64,000 bases of DNA from Stercorarius parasiticus (lineage: Eukaryota > Chordata > Aves > Charadriiformes > Stercorariidae). Shown here piece by piece: positions 36,533-48,502 of the stretch. Both the position numbers and the translations under genes were made by a program. The stretch lies in contig VWZL01002576.1 in NCBI GenBank assembly GCA_013396915.1, positions 124,001 to 188,000 of the forward strand. The letters are read 5' to 3'. The notes under the pieces are model-generated. The model did not search any database. It had not been told where the DNA came from and saw nothing but the letters and a program-made list of their open reading frames with translations. Numbering within the stretch: the first letter of the stretch is position 1; each line of letters opens with the position of its first letter.

Positions 36533-36898
36533 CAGCAAAGGGCTACAAAGATCATTAGGGGTCTGGAGCACCTCTCTCTTGAAGAAAGACTGAGGGATTT
36601 GGGTCTCTTCAGTCTGGAAAAAAGACAGCTGAGGGGAGACCTTATCAACACTTACAAATACTTAAAGGGTGGGTGTCAGGAGGATGGGGCCAGGCTCTTT
36701 TCAGTGGTGCCCAGCGACAGGACAAGACGTAATGGGCACAAACTTGAGCATAGGAAGTTCCACCTAAACATGAGGAGGAACTTCTTTACTTTGAGAGTGG
36801 CAGAGCACTGGAACAGGCTGCCCAGAGAGGTCGTGGAGTCTCCATCTCTGGAGACATTCAAACCCTGCCTGGACGCGTTCCTGTGCAACCTGCTCTAG
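36533..36898 (+). pseudogene. CR1 ORF2 C-terminal fragment
   Basis: The frame starts with [20 protein letters not shown] immediately after the N. It then shows [41 protein letters not shown], the [19 protein letters not shown] block and [14 protein letters not shown], and ends with a stop at 36896-36898. This is the standard C-terminal block of avian CR1 ORF2, beyond the thumb. It has no premature stop. It lies in a different reading frame from the upstream reverse-transcriptase piece because the middle of the ORF is absent. It overlaps an antisense open frame that is only its shadow. Confidence 0.93.
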
Positions 36899-36972
36899 GT
36901 GACCCTGCTCTGGCAGGGGGGTTGGACTAGATGATCTCCAGAGGTCCCTTCCAACCCTATGACTCTATGAAT
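36899..36972 (+). repeat. CR1 3' UTR and terminal short repeat
   Basis: After the stop come GGTGACCCTGCTCTGGCAGG, TTGGACTAGATGATCTCC and CCCTTCCAACCCTATGAC, then TCTATGAATCTT. The end matches the CR1 habit of finishing in TCTATGA-type repeats, with no poly(A) tail. It marks the 3' junction with host DNA to within a few bases. Confidence 0.9.
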
Positions 36973-37453
36973 CTTGTCCATAAGTTAAAATCACAGGCTA
37001 ATGTAAATTATTCATCTCAGCACATGCTGTAGTGACTTATTTTAGCCAAATGAAGACGATTATGCCTTTTCAAGGATCATCAAGGAATAATTCCCACTCT
37101 TGTTGCTTGTTATTCTTTATAATGACTCATCATGGATGCAGAATTGAAACCCCAATTCTTCTGCAGAAATACAATGCAGAAACTTGCTCCTTTTCTTTCA
37201 TTTATCCTATGCAAGTTCCAGCCAATTGCCTTTGTAAACCTCAGCAGTGGCTAATAAGCAGCAATCAGAGAGGAAATTCATGTGGTATGCTGCCTCCAAA
37301 ACGTACTGAATTATGTTGTGATCAATATCTTGACTTCCATCCAGAATGCGATTAAAACTGAAGGTCAAAGAGCACCGATCTAATGTTTTCTCGCTGCAGA
37401 TATTAATGAACTAATGGAAATATTTTGCACCAGCTTCAGAAGTTGAATGCAGC

Positions 37454-37485
37454 AGCGATGCATTTTCTTTACAAATTGCATCGCT
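37454..37485. repeat. 9-bp perfect inverted repeat AGCGATGCA/TGCATCGCT
   Basis: AGCGATGCA (37454-37462) and TGCATCGCT (37477-37485) are exact complements separated by 14 bases. Each arm contains ATGCA/TGCAT, half of an octamer-like POU site. Two CpG sites preserved in mirrored positions are unusual in AT-rich vertebrate DNA. Confidence 0.7.
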
Positions 37486-38019
37486 CTAATCTCATCCTGA
37501 GAGCAAACAGACCTGAATAACCCCACAGCAATGAGAAAACTTCACACTCATTTAAACATTAATACAGTACTTAGAGTAGGGCTGCTTTCTTGGCCGTTGA
37601 AGCAGAGCCCACTTCCAACTGCATTCTGTAAGCTGGAGCAGAACAGAGTTCAGCAGTCTCTATACAGGGCACACATTCTGTCTCCTTTAGTCCTACAGTT
37701 ACATATATACTGAATAAGCACAACAGAAGCCTCAGCACACCCACAACACACAAATGGAGACCACTTTTGGCAATGAATTAACTCAGGAAAGCAAGAACTA
37801 CTTCCCCTGTTGCGATTTCAGAGGAAGCCAGCTCACAAAGGCTGACACACAGTCACATTCACAGTCAAGCAGGGCACTTGGCTATCTGCAACTAACTATG
37901 GAGGAGGGTGGTAGGTACTCATGTCCTGTAATTTTTGATAAATAGCAATGTGTTTAACTTTCTCTCATCACAGAAGTCTGCTTCCCCTACCAGCATTCCT
38001 GATTTTTTTAATTTTCATT

Positions 38020-38035
38020 AAAAAAAAAAAAAAAA
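38020..38035. repeat. A16 homopolymer
   Basis: Sixteen A follow TTTTCATT. No retrotransposon body was recognised to its left, so it is treated as simple sequence. Confidence 0.85.
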
Positions 38036-39174
38036 GGCAGAAAACATTAAAAGCTTCAACAAATTTTCACCTGCTGTTAGTTACCATTATGTTTTTCTCC
38101 CTATATTGCCTACCCCATGTCTTTTCACTGAAGAACTGGATCAAGATGACATAGCTATAAAATGAACCATCATGTGTGGATATAGTCCGAGATATTTTCT
38201 ACTGCTACAGTCATGTCAAACTACACAGAGCAAAATGATGATGCCATAGATTAATTGCTTAGAATGTAAAAATTACATGTTAGCCAGAGAATACCTACGA
38301 CAGCAAAGTATGTTATAGCTAGCAGCTTTTCAGCAGGAACACGTACAGAAAACCGATTTAGGGCAGCTTCATTTGTTGAAGCATCACTACTTTTTGCTTT
38401 TCCAGAGGCAGTCTCATACAGTTGAATTACACTTGAATTAATGAATACACATGCGTTTAAAATTCCTTCTGAATGAATAAAATTGGAAGACAGTCTCTGA
38501 AGTAATGTAACATAACCTGCGTTATGATAAATTAAAACATAACTGAATTGTTATTTCTCTGGCTCTAGACACTGCTAAATTAACTACCATCATTACTAAA
38601 CGGAAGTCTCAGCTGTGATAACTATTATGGGACCCCCCTCTGCGGCACCTTCTACATCCTCTCAAACATTACACCGAAAAGTCAAAGCCAATAAAAATTT
38701 GGATAGTTCATGTCAGTTACTACCAGTTTCTTTTCTGCTTGTCCGCAGTAATAAACAACAATTGTTTTTACTGCTGTGATAGTGAAAGGCTCTCTGCCTT
38801 TTTCTTGTTTTCATCATTAATCTCTGTCCCTTGATCACTAGATATCAGCTTCTGCTTCCAATCAGCTATGCTATCAGCATGTCCCTGTGAATTGATTGTT
38901 CAAGGAACATTCAGCATCTTCCCTTTCAAAGCCTTCCTGTACACACCGCAGACTGTCTGCAACAGAGTATTTGTATGATTACACACAAAGTGTGTATTTG
39001 ACCGATATTTTTGGGAAAAATATTTTTTTAAAATCGAAGCATTTCCCTGAAGGGAAAATGTAAATATTAATTACCACCAACTGGTAAACATAGTTAGCTG
39101 GAAGCTTCCAAACTGAATGCATACGATGACAGAAGGGCCTTTTGTTTTTAAAATAAATCTAGTTGAATCATAGG

Positions 39175-39300
39175 TTTGAAGGAACACTAAAGGTTATTTA
39201 GGACAAACCCTTCTTTTCAAAGCAAATCAGGTTTCTCAGGGCTTTGTCCTGTCAAGTTTTAAACACCTCCACGTTACACATCTTGATCCTTTGACATACA
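39175..39300 (-). mobile_element. Old CR1 3' end, antisense
   Basis: The plus strand reads GAATCATAGGTTTGAAGGAA, then CTAAAGGTTATTTAGGACAA, then TCAGGGCTTTGTCCTGTC, then AAACACCTCC. This is the order of a reverse-complement CR1 tail: the TCATAGAAT repeat, 'GGTTGGAAGGGACC', 'TAAAGGTCATCCAGTCCAA', 'AGGGCC...TCCAACCTGGCC' and 'TTGAACACCTCC'. It is far more diverged than the copy at 36 kb, and may reach to about 39360. Confidence 0.65.
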
Positions 39301-41853
39301 TCTCTACAGCCTGCAGAAGGCTCATGTGTTCAAGAGCTTTTCACAAAGATAAACACCTCCAATAATTCCAGTCCTGCCTGTAGTGTAAATGGAGTACCTC
39401 TATACATTCTAGCACAGCCCTCCTGATGCAGCAGAAAAACAGAATAGACCATATCGTACACAACATAATAGTCTCATACACATAAAGAGAAAAATTTTTT
39501 GAGTGTCTCCCCTGATGAAATCTACGTGAATTATGAAAGTAATACTCTGCTTCGTTCACACTTTGCTATATTTCCACTTTCTCCTAATCTACACTGCTGA
39601 ACAGAAAATAGAAACAAACCTTTAATCATTAAAACATCATGAACTTTGCCTTCACTGTAGGCAGTCATAGAAAGGATTCAGGTCTACCCTTCAATAAATC
39701 AATGTGATTCCACTTGAACAAAATTCTCCTATCATCACAAGTGAGTACATAATGTCATTGACTTAAAAAGACCCATATTCCTCCCATATTGATATTCTTC
39801 ACATATGATAGAAACATTAAGAACAAATTTGGTCTACTATTTCAGTAGAGAAATATTTTCAGTTCAGCTTTCAGATTTGAAGGTAAGAACTTTTCTGAAA
39901 TGTTACTGAAGACTATTTCTTCAATAGTGTCTTGGACACTACAGAAATTGTTTCTAAGAAGAGAATCAAAAACTCAGCTTGTCACATTTTTATACCTTTT
40001 GGGGTATATTAATCTGACTGATAGCACTGTGAAATGGCTTTTTTTTTCTGAGCAGGAATAGACCATTTGTATGTATTTATGGATGGCTCTATTCCAAAGC
40101 TACTAAGTTTTTACGTTTTCTCAGTTACTACTGTAGTTATGGTTTATAGGCCTATTTGGTGAAACCCATGGAATTATTCTTTCCATATATTGACAGTTGC
40201 TGTAATGCCAAGAAACAGAAATTTCTATCCTCATTCATCATCATAATACTGATATGTCCTGAACCACTTGATATCAATACAAGATGCGACTGTTGTTTCT
40301 TCACTGCTACCATAGCGCTTAAAAATGCACCTAATACAGCATTGATAGGTCACTGACCTGAGGTGTTCACACTCTAAACAGGATGAAACATTGCAATTAG
40401 AGAACTATATGTGAGGGTACCAACAGATACATGCCTGGATAATAGAGATGGAAGAACTGGTTGGTGAAGGGGAAGAAAATGAAGACCACTTAAAAACTAT
40501 TCAAAGAAAATGTGAAGATGAGGCATAGTGCACCATTTAGATGTAGATATAGGAAGAAACAGGGACAAATACAGATAAGATCAATAGAGCACTGGAAGCA
40601 GAGACTACAGGATGAAAGAATAATGTAATCATGGGAAAATATTCAAAAGAACAAGTGATCAGAAAGAATAGATACAGAAAGGAATTCTGTTTAGCAATCT
40701 TGCCATGGGGTTGATGAAGCACATACATGGAGACTGAAGTAGTTAGTGAAAAAGGACTAATGAAACAAAAGATTCCTTTTATCCTTTTTTGTGTTTAGCT
40801 GACAGAAAGAATTGTATCTTGGAGGTGTTATTGTGGTCAAAGTGACAAGAAACTTCATACTGAAGGTAGTGCGTAGAAGAGTGCATAAGTTTCTTCAAAT
40901 TTTACTGAATAAAAAATAGAGCATTTCTGTCAACAGCTAAAAAAGGAGGAGAAAATCTTTAGATATGTCCAACCTCTCACCAGTAACGTGAACTGTAAGA
41001 GGACTCAGATTCCGTTTTGGGGGGAAAAAAACCCAAGAAAACATATAGAGATGATGTAAAGAAAAGGATGAGAATCAAGCAACTTTGCACACGCTTTTAA
41101 AATATGATACAAGAATTTCAACTTGTACATTTCGATGCTCATAATCACAATCTTCTTAATATTCTTGGCAGATGTTGTTTGCTACTAAAAGCAATAGACT
41201 GGGTAAGAATTTCAAATGTAAATCTCAAGCTATCCCAAGTGTGCTGCAGTGGACTTTTGCTCTAACACACATTATTGCACATCTGAAGTTGGAACTTACT
41301 TTTAACTGGTTTAATTACTCAAGCATGGAAAATACGGTCCATGATAACCTCATGTGTTATATCACTTAAGGCCATCAGAACTTGTGTTAACTTTCATCAT
41401 TTCTTCTTATTCACCAGAACAACATTATTCTCTGCTTAGAGACATAACAAACAATAGAGTGGTTTTTGTTGGAAAGTAGTCAAAGAAAATGTTCTGCTGA
41501 ACTCAGAAGCCTTCTGCTACTACTGCTGCCCAAAGAGCCACTAGCTGACATAGGGGACCTCCAGAAGGAACATCCAACTGAGGTATTGAGCTCTGTGATG
41601 GTAGATGTTTCAAGTTAAACAAAACTTACTGCACATCTGGAATTAGATCTCATAATTAAATGATGGTTATTAAAGATGCTATAGCAAATCCTGCATGCTT
41701 GCAAACAGAGATAAAGAGATCCAAGTGTAATACCATCTATTAACATAGAGCAAAGCTCTGACCATTATGCTCATACTTTATCTTGGCAAGACTAAAATGG
41801 ATTATGCATACAGATGTCTCATACCATTGAAACTACTATTCTTAAATGTGTTT

Positions 41854-41910
41854 AATAGAAAAATACTAATAGAAAATACTATTTTCTACTATTAAATAGA
41901 AAATACTATT
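41854..41910. repeat. Three copies of an AATAGAAAATACTATT unit with a hairpin
   Basis: Units start at 41854 (AATAGAAAAATACT), 41868 (AATAGAAAATACTATT) and 41895 (AATAGAAAATACTATT). Between the last two, TAGAAAATA and TATTTTCTA (41870-41888) form a 9-bp perfect hairpin around a single C. This is probably slippage plus inversion in AT-rich DNA. Confidence 0.8.
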
Positions 41911-43596
41911 TATATAGCCCTTTGTATGTTCATATACTCTACAATCCACTCTGAAGGATCCTTATTGAGTAAATTTACACTTATACTATTCATATGTGAT
42001 ATTATCATTATAGTCTCAATGTTGTCAAGCATTAATCTTACAGGTATCATAAGTTTATTTTCAACAAATTCTGACTTTGCTAACATCACTAAAGATATTA
42101 CATCTAGAAACGTTGCTTCCTGAAATGACACACGCTAAAAGTAACGCACAATAAAGTTTATTATTATTCTTACTCCAAAAAACAGAAAAACACACTAGGA
42201 AGTGTAAAGGTACAGCACTACACTCCTATAGGCCTATGGGACAACGCTTATTTCTGTCACATCAGTTCTTTTGTCTGCCAGAACATAGCAAAATGTTTAA
42301 TTAGGCCTCTCAATAGTCTAATTATTTTTTGGTTTTAGCATTCCATAAATGAAAGGCTTCATATAAACATCAGATACTTTAACATAGTAGACCAGAAATT
42401 AATATAAACACGTGATATATGTAAACAAGTTCAAATTCTATCACCCTTCTCCTGTCCCTGCATAGAAAATAAACGAAGACACAAATTATTCACAAAGGTG
42501 CTATTTATTGCTTTCTTTACAGGGGTCTGTCAACAAAAAAATGTTTTAGGTGCCCAGAGTATTTTTGAAGTTTTTTTCAGTTGTCCATCATACCCTATTT
42601 TCTTGGACAGACCACTGTTATGTCCTTATTTCTTGCTTGCCTTCATTACTTCAACATCGCCTACTTCTCTTTAACAAGCTCTCTTCTCTCAAATCCCACT
42701 TCTATCACTATTATAGAAATAGCTAGGAAAACGACTTTCAGAGTGGCTGTCAGATAGTGGCTTCTACATCTGAAATCTGATTTGTGGAGACTGTTTTCAG
42801 CTATTCGGGTTTTTTTATTATTATTCTTGTGGAAAAAATGTGATGATCAGAATGTACAATCCTCCCTAGAATATAGCTAACTTCTTCAAAAAAACCCTGC
42901 CAACTTGAGGTTCCCCTTGAAGTCTGGGAAAGACACACTCCTGGCTTCTGGTTCCTGCATCCCTCAAAAGATCTCTACCCATTTTGCATACAAAAATGTG
43001 GTTTGAGGCAATTTTTCCCTGCAGTGCTGTAGGCTTAAACTACAGTACAGATTTTATGAGAATTAATACTTGAACCTGGTTTAGAGAACCCAGCACTCCA
43101 ATTTCTGTCAGGAACCTGCCATTTAATTTTTAGTCATTTAACAATTAGCAATCACATAAACTCACACTTCAGTTTCCCCACATAAACAATGCAGAAAATT
43201 ACATACTTTCAGATTAAAGTACCCTATAGAGCAGAAAGTACTATCATTATGATTACTCCTAATCAAGATGGATAAAATAAAATTTTAACCTTTAAATTTT
43301 GTTGTCTTATCAGTTGGCAAGTAAGCTGGGCCATGTAGTTAGCAACCAATGCCATACAGAATATCCCAACTTTGACTCTGGGCTTGAAGGAAGGAAACAC
43401 TGACTAGTCCTAGAGAGCAGAGGGGAGAAAGAGCAAAGAACTAACAGAAAACGTCACTCTGTTCCCTGTTCTATTGTCAAAAGTTGGATCCGATTTGCTG
43501 CTGGTATAGGCCAGGGGAAATTCCTCTCCCTTCCACATAAGGAACGGAAGCTGAAGTGGAATTATGACATTGGGTGACTCAAAGGAGTAACCCGCG

Positions 43597-43632
43597 ATGC
43601 TGGAGGTGCTGCTGGTGGTACTGCTGGTGTGG
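43597..43632. repeat. Cryptic GCT/GGT trinucleotide repeat
   Basis: GCTGGAGGTGCTGCTGGTGG and the following ACTGCTGGTG show imperfect triplet periodicity. It encodes leucine/valine-rich text on + and a Ser/Thr run on -. Nothing else suggests an exon. Confidence 0.7.
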
Positions 43633-43736
43633 GAGAAATTACCCACTTGGCTCAGTGCTCCATGTGAAGACACAGTAAAATCTGCATGCACCACACCTCA
43701 GTTTTACCAGATCCAACTTTTTTCTTTTTTCCTTGC

Positions 43737-43755
43737 TTTTTTTTTTTTTTTTTTT
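43737..43755. repeat. T19 homopolymer
   Basis: Nineteen T within a wider pyrimidine-rich stretch (about 43718-43760). On the minus strand it would be a poly(A), but I recognise no retrocopy ending there. Confidence 0.85.
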
Positions 43756-44349
43756 CTCCAAAGAGCGAGAAAGGGTTTCAAATGGAAGGGAAAGGAATTG
43801 AAGTCAGCGGTTCACAGTAATACAAAAACCAATTCTGGCTGCATGATTGCATGTTATTCTGGCACTGCTTATCATGCATTACAAAATTTGCAATAAAAAT
43901 TGTGAGTGAGTAAATGAAAAATTGATACAGCACCTAATACATATCATAGAGTTTAGCTCCTTTTTTCGAGATTATTTTTCTATGAATGCAGTCAGTGATA
44001 TTTCTCAGCTCATCAGACAAACTGAACATCTGCTCTTTGAAGTGTAAAGACAACTGCAGGGACTGAGGAATATTTTGCTCACAACCCTTTTCTATAATAT
44101 ATCTTGGACATAATGTTTAAACAACACTAAAATGTGGCATACTGTGTGGATCACCACTTGATTTACACAGCATTGTACATTAGACAGAGGTGTTAGATTT
44201 TAAAAGGCTAACAAAATACAAATAGATGTAACATATTTAGGATGTAAATAGAATTGGTTTACATGAGCAATTTAATTTATATACTTTTCTATCTATCCTG
44301 TAAGACTGAGGATTTGCCACTCAGTATAAAATAGTGTTCATTTAACTTA

Positions 44350-44414
44350 GAGCCCAATCCTGCCTCTCCCGAAGTCAAGTTAAAGTTCCTGCTATCTTCA
44401 AAGAGATAAGATCA
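44350..44414. repeat. Old amniote interspersed repeat fragment
   Basis: AGCCCAATCCTGCCTCTCC, then GAAGTCAAGTTAAAGTTCC, then TCTTCAAAGAGATAAGATCA follows a palindromic family with 'GGCCCAATCCTGC', 'GAAGTCAATGG' and 'ACTTCAATGGGAGCAGGATCA' blocks. The inverted ends fit a palindromic non-autonomous element. The family name is not certain. Confidence 0.5.
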
Positions 44415-47400
44415 TGTTGAAATTTAGAACTTGCACAACCAGCTGCAGCAGATGAACAAATGTGACAATTTATAATTTTCTTTGCTACTTCTTCCCCTTC
44501 CACATTTTTTATGACTGAATTTACTTGTTCTTTTTCTTTCTATTTGTTTACATCTGGACTCTCCAAAAGGATTAAAAACGTTATCCCAAGCTACTTTCAA
44601 TTTGCTTCCACCAAAATCTTTATAGATCAACTTACTTTTTTTTTCCCTAAATACCTTGTCATGCATCCAAAGGCAGTAACTGTCACCAAGTGTCTAAGCC
44701 AGTAGCATTCACTGCTATTGCAAACTCCAAAAGTACCATAAAGTATGTCATAAATTAAGTATTTAGTTTTCAGTGTAAGATATATATTGAAAGAAACTTT
44801 GTTTACAATTCCTTGGAAAGAACTCTATTCCAGTTTTATGCACACAAATGGAGGAAAAAAAAAATCAAATGAATTAAGCAGGCCTGAATTTGCAGCGTGC
44901 AATACCTGGGCTCAGATCTGTTCTGAGCACAGGAGGAGAAAAAACCAAACCAAAACAAAAAACCACCTTGCTAAATGTGGACTGAAGATACCTAGTATGA
45001 GTATATGCGATTAATTCAATCTGCCTGAATTTTTGAACCAAGTATAATTTATTGCATAACTAATGTATACCATTGTCTAAGTATAATAATGCTTATGGCA
45101 AATCATAACACACCACAAATGCCTGGTAACAAATATCAATAATTTCCCTTTGTTCCAACCCATTCCCATGGAGGTTTTAAAGTCGGCAGAGTGGGTACCC
45201 AGCAAATGATGACTTAGGTGCATTGGCCGAGTCAGGGAAGAGAAGCTTACACACCCAAGGACAGACACTGCCCTTTCTCTTTTAATGTCAGAACCGCAGT
45301 TAAAGTGTCTTCAATATTTTCTATCTTTCTATTTTCTAAAGTGAGAAACAATAGCATTTGCAACATCCATTGTAGCACAGTCTCCATTCTCTAAGGTGCC
45401 TGACTCCATGTGCTTTTTGCCAGGCAGTATGAAAAAGTTAAGATAAAACCCCAAACCTATAAATAATGTCTGTCACAGTGGCCCAATTTTTTTCCTCCCA
45501 CAGCCATGGACAGGCATACACACTAGAAAGTTCTGTTACAGGGTTTAATCATTACTAGTATTCTGTGCTCCTTTGGAGTATGGTGGTGTCTTTGGGTTCT
45601 TGGACCAAGAGAGAAATCGGAACAGAAAGAAGTATTTGCCTTAAGGTTATCTCATTTTATGCACTAAGAAAAGAGAATTTCTTCATGGATTCTAGTTTTA
45701 ATCATTTTGATTAATTTGGCATTGATGGTTTTTGAAAGTCGATGTTCTTTTCTCTAATGCTATATGTCTCTTCCATTAAAATAGTCCTTTACAGGACATG
45801 ATGATTATGTTAAGTTCTGTCTTTATGCCTGTATGTCTTGTTTTAGCAGTACCTCTGAGGCAATTATTGTCTAAAGTCATAATAATCTAAAAAGACCTTT
45901 TCTGTTTCAGGCATCTCAACTAGTTTTATTTTATTTAGTCATTATGTCTCCCATTCCTGGAGAATGGGAGCTCTTATAAAATTGGCAACTCCAATGACAA
46001 TTTTATACAAAGCTTTCTTTTCTCTCTCACTTCTGCTATAACAGAATGTAGTTTTGATGAGAAAAGTATTTCCACTAATATTGCCTATCAGAAAGCTTGA
46101 TGCACATAATAGAATTACTTGAATTACTATTGCAGGACTTAATAGTTTAAATTTTATATGGCTGAGGACCATTTTCATTTCAGTCTTTCAGCTAGTTTTT
46201 TTGAAGCAACAATAAGCTCCCTATCTAGATTGTACTACAGGACAGCATAAGCTCTGGTTTTGCAGAATATATATATAGCTTGGATGCTTGCCAGCAAACG
46301 AGGCATACTACAGTGCTTAGTCAAGTCTTTTGATAGACACTTATGACTGCAGTGAGTTCTCAAGCAGGATGCTTACTTCAGTCTTCAGCTGAACAAGTGT
46401 AATGTTCCCTCTGCCTTCCTGATTCCATTTTCCTCTTGATCCTGTGTCCATCCCCCCTCCCTTTCTGACAGCTGTAATTAAAATAATCAGGTATATATAA
46501 TATTTTCTGTCTGTAAGGCCTACCGTGCTATTTCTGTATGTGATTTGTAGTCTATTTCTACACTGGGGAGAGTGAGAAGAGTTTAGGAACCAAAGACAAA
46601 TTCTTCCAGAGGATTAGTTAGTACTTCAGTGGTATATTGGACAAGACATGCCTTAGATAAGAGAGTCCTTGATATTGCAAGTACTTCAGGACTGTAAATA
46701 TCTGCAATGGCACCAAGAACAATGTCATTGGAGAGATTTAGAGAGAGTAATTCTGGGTTTATATTGTTCCAGCTTGTTTGCACAGTCTGTTTAGGTAAGA
46801 ATCTGTAACTGATGAAGTCTATCTCCACACACAAATTTTTGCAGCTATGAATAGCCCAGGATCTCCTGTTGTGACATTTCCCCAACACACACACTCTCAC
46901 CCTACTGTGATGGTGCCTATTTATTTGTAGCTTGGTTTTCTTTTATAAGACACATTGGAAGCATGTCTCATTGAAAACAACAAAGCACTTGGTCTTTTAT
47001 CCATATTCTGTCTGTCACTTTTCATTAGAGAATCCCTTCATTTAAGGATAAAAGGGAACTGCTCAAAACAGCTGAGTTCAGTTTATAGCATTATTAAGTT
47101 GCTTTTGTCTGTTGCCTGTCTCATCCTAGGAACTGAACACATTCGTCTTCTGTAAATCTATGGGCAAGTTTGAGGCTTTCTGCTTTTAGAACAACACTGC
47201 TGTATTGCAAAGCCACAGAAATTCTACACTGATAGACAAGAAGCAAGAGTCAATGAAGAACTCGACAGCAGCTGCAATTTACTGAAAATCCTTCATAGTT
47301 TTAGCCTACATCAATGTCTCTGTAGTACAATTTAAATATTTTCGTCCTACTAAAGATGACACCCTGTGGTTCTGATGATTCTCTTGCCATTTGTGAATGG

Positions 47401-48436
47401 GACAGCAATGGTAATGTGGAAAGTTTCCATTACTTAAATCCAAATGGTTAACCAAGGCTAGAACCAGGGCTTTTTTACTTTAAAAAACAGCCTATTAAAA
47501 ATTCATTTATTCCCCAAATATGGTTTTATCCAATTTTTTCCAGTGTTAACTCTTTGATAAGATATATGATGAGGTGGTATTTCAGAGACATGGAGCTCAC
47601 TGATACAGATTTTTAAGGATATGCACTTTGGACTAATTATGCAACTTGGTGAACATTTTTATCAACTTTCTTGGTTTTATTAAAAAAATGTTTCTGTGAA
47701 TGAAAAACTATTAAAATATTTTCTATCAAAAATGTTGTAAGATCAAATATCATTTGAGATGATAAAAAATCATTTGAGAAAGAAAAATTGGTCAATTTAA
47801 AATTATATCAATACAGAAAAAATTAAGGTTTTTTTTTTTAATTTATGACTCATAGGGATTATTCCTCTAAATTATTTTAATAGTAAGACATATACAGGAG
47901 GAAAAAAATAAACCCTCAAGGTCATATACCTTCTGGTGCAAAGAATCTATGCTTTTTTGATAATTAAACCTTTTTTCATGTAGAAACTTCAAAAGAATTT
48001 TCCAAAATAATATTGTTTCATGCTTATTTCTTTGATTTTTGTCTGAAAACTGGCCTTGAAAACTAGCAGTAGGTGTCAGCATTTTTGTTTTGGTGCAATG
48101 GTCTGTATCTAGAAATTCTGTGATGACAGCATGCAGCTGGGAAAGACATCTTTTCATAAGAAAATGTAAACCAAGACTATATTACAATTTTCCACATGGA
48201 AGAATATATCTGAAACCAAGGAAATGTAGTCATTGATGCTCAGTATGAATGACATTCTCAAAATCAAGATTAAAATAATATGGCTTTTACATAACATTGA
48301 CTGTATGAGAGAAAAAAAAAAATAAACTTCTGACCAAAGCAAGCTTGAGAAAGAGGAGGACAGAGGCAAATACCTGTCTTGGCCTTCCAACAAGATAATG
48401 GATTCTTGCTCTGCAGAGGTGCTGGAAGTGCAAAAT
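44415..48436. other. Non-coding DNA, no gene recognised
   Basis: AT-rich unique sequence with A/CCAAA low-complexity text near 44940-44965 and a short TA run at about 46268-46277. The 105-codon frame on - (46583-46900) has no recognisable domain. Confidence 0.55.
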
Positions 48437-48502
48437 ACTAGTCCCACAAAAGTCAATAAGGGAAAAATTCTCACTGACTTCAGTGAAGTTAGGATTTAAT
48501 CC
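48437..48502. repeat. Old amniote interspersed repeat fragment, near-palindromic
   Basis: CTAGTCCCACAAAAGTCAAT followed by TCTCACTGACTTCAGTGAAG and TTAGGATTTAATCC shows both halves of the repeat: AAAGTCAAT on one side and its approximate complement TGACTTCAGTG on the other. It looks related to the fragments at 17660 and 44350. Confidence 0.55.

Larger units (their letters stand above)
35975..36972 (+). mobile_element. CR1 LINE, 5'-truncated, middle of ORF2 missing at an N
   Basis: This is the clearest element in the window and is markedly more GC-rich than its flanks. Resemblance to CR1 starts near 35975-35982, so the 5' part (endonuclease and start of reverse transcriptase) is absent, as in most CR1 copies. 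The body encodes the reverse-transcriptase core, then at 36530 (the only N) jumps to the C-terminal ORF2 region, which ends at TAG 36896-36898. A 3' UTR follows, with TGGACTAGATGATCTCCAGA and CCCTTCCAACC, and ends in degenerate TCTATGA repeats typical of CR1. No premature stop is seen on either side of the N, so the copy looks fairly young. It is not autonomous as assembled. Confidence 0.95.
36973..39174. other. Non-coding DNA with a candidate conserved element
   Basis: No exon was recognised. An A16 run lies at 38020-38035. The stretch at about 37330-37530 is balanced in composition, rich in homeodomain/POU-like words and carries a 9-bp inverted repeat. It is discussed as a possible conserved non-coding element. 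The frame at 37032-37355 (+, 107 codons) has no recognisable domain. Confidence 0.5.
39301..44349. other. Non-coding DNA with an AT repeat cluster and a T tract
   Basis: No gene was recognised. It contains the AT-rich repeat cluster at 41854-41910, a GCT/GGT-rich cryptic repeat at 43597-43632, and a T19 run at 43737-43755. Open frames overlap on both strands at 43410-43896; the minus one has a Ser/Thr run that is only the translation of the cryptic repeat. Confidence 0.5.

Noticed and set aside
36281..36571. 96-codon open frame on the minus strand
   Set aside because: It is the antisense shadow of the CR1 reverse-transcriptase coding strand and includes the N.
36676..36888. 70-codon open frame on the minus strand
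   Set aside because: Antisense shadow of the CR1 C-terminal region.
38020..38035. A16 as the tail of a processed pseudogene
   Set aside because: No recognisable coding remnant or target-site duplication next to it.
43410..43896. Overlapping frames on both strands, including a Ser/Thr-rich one
   Set aside because: The Ser/Thr run translates a cryptic GCT/GGT repeat, and the + frame includes the T19 tract. No domain, no retrocopy structure.
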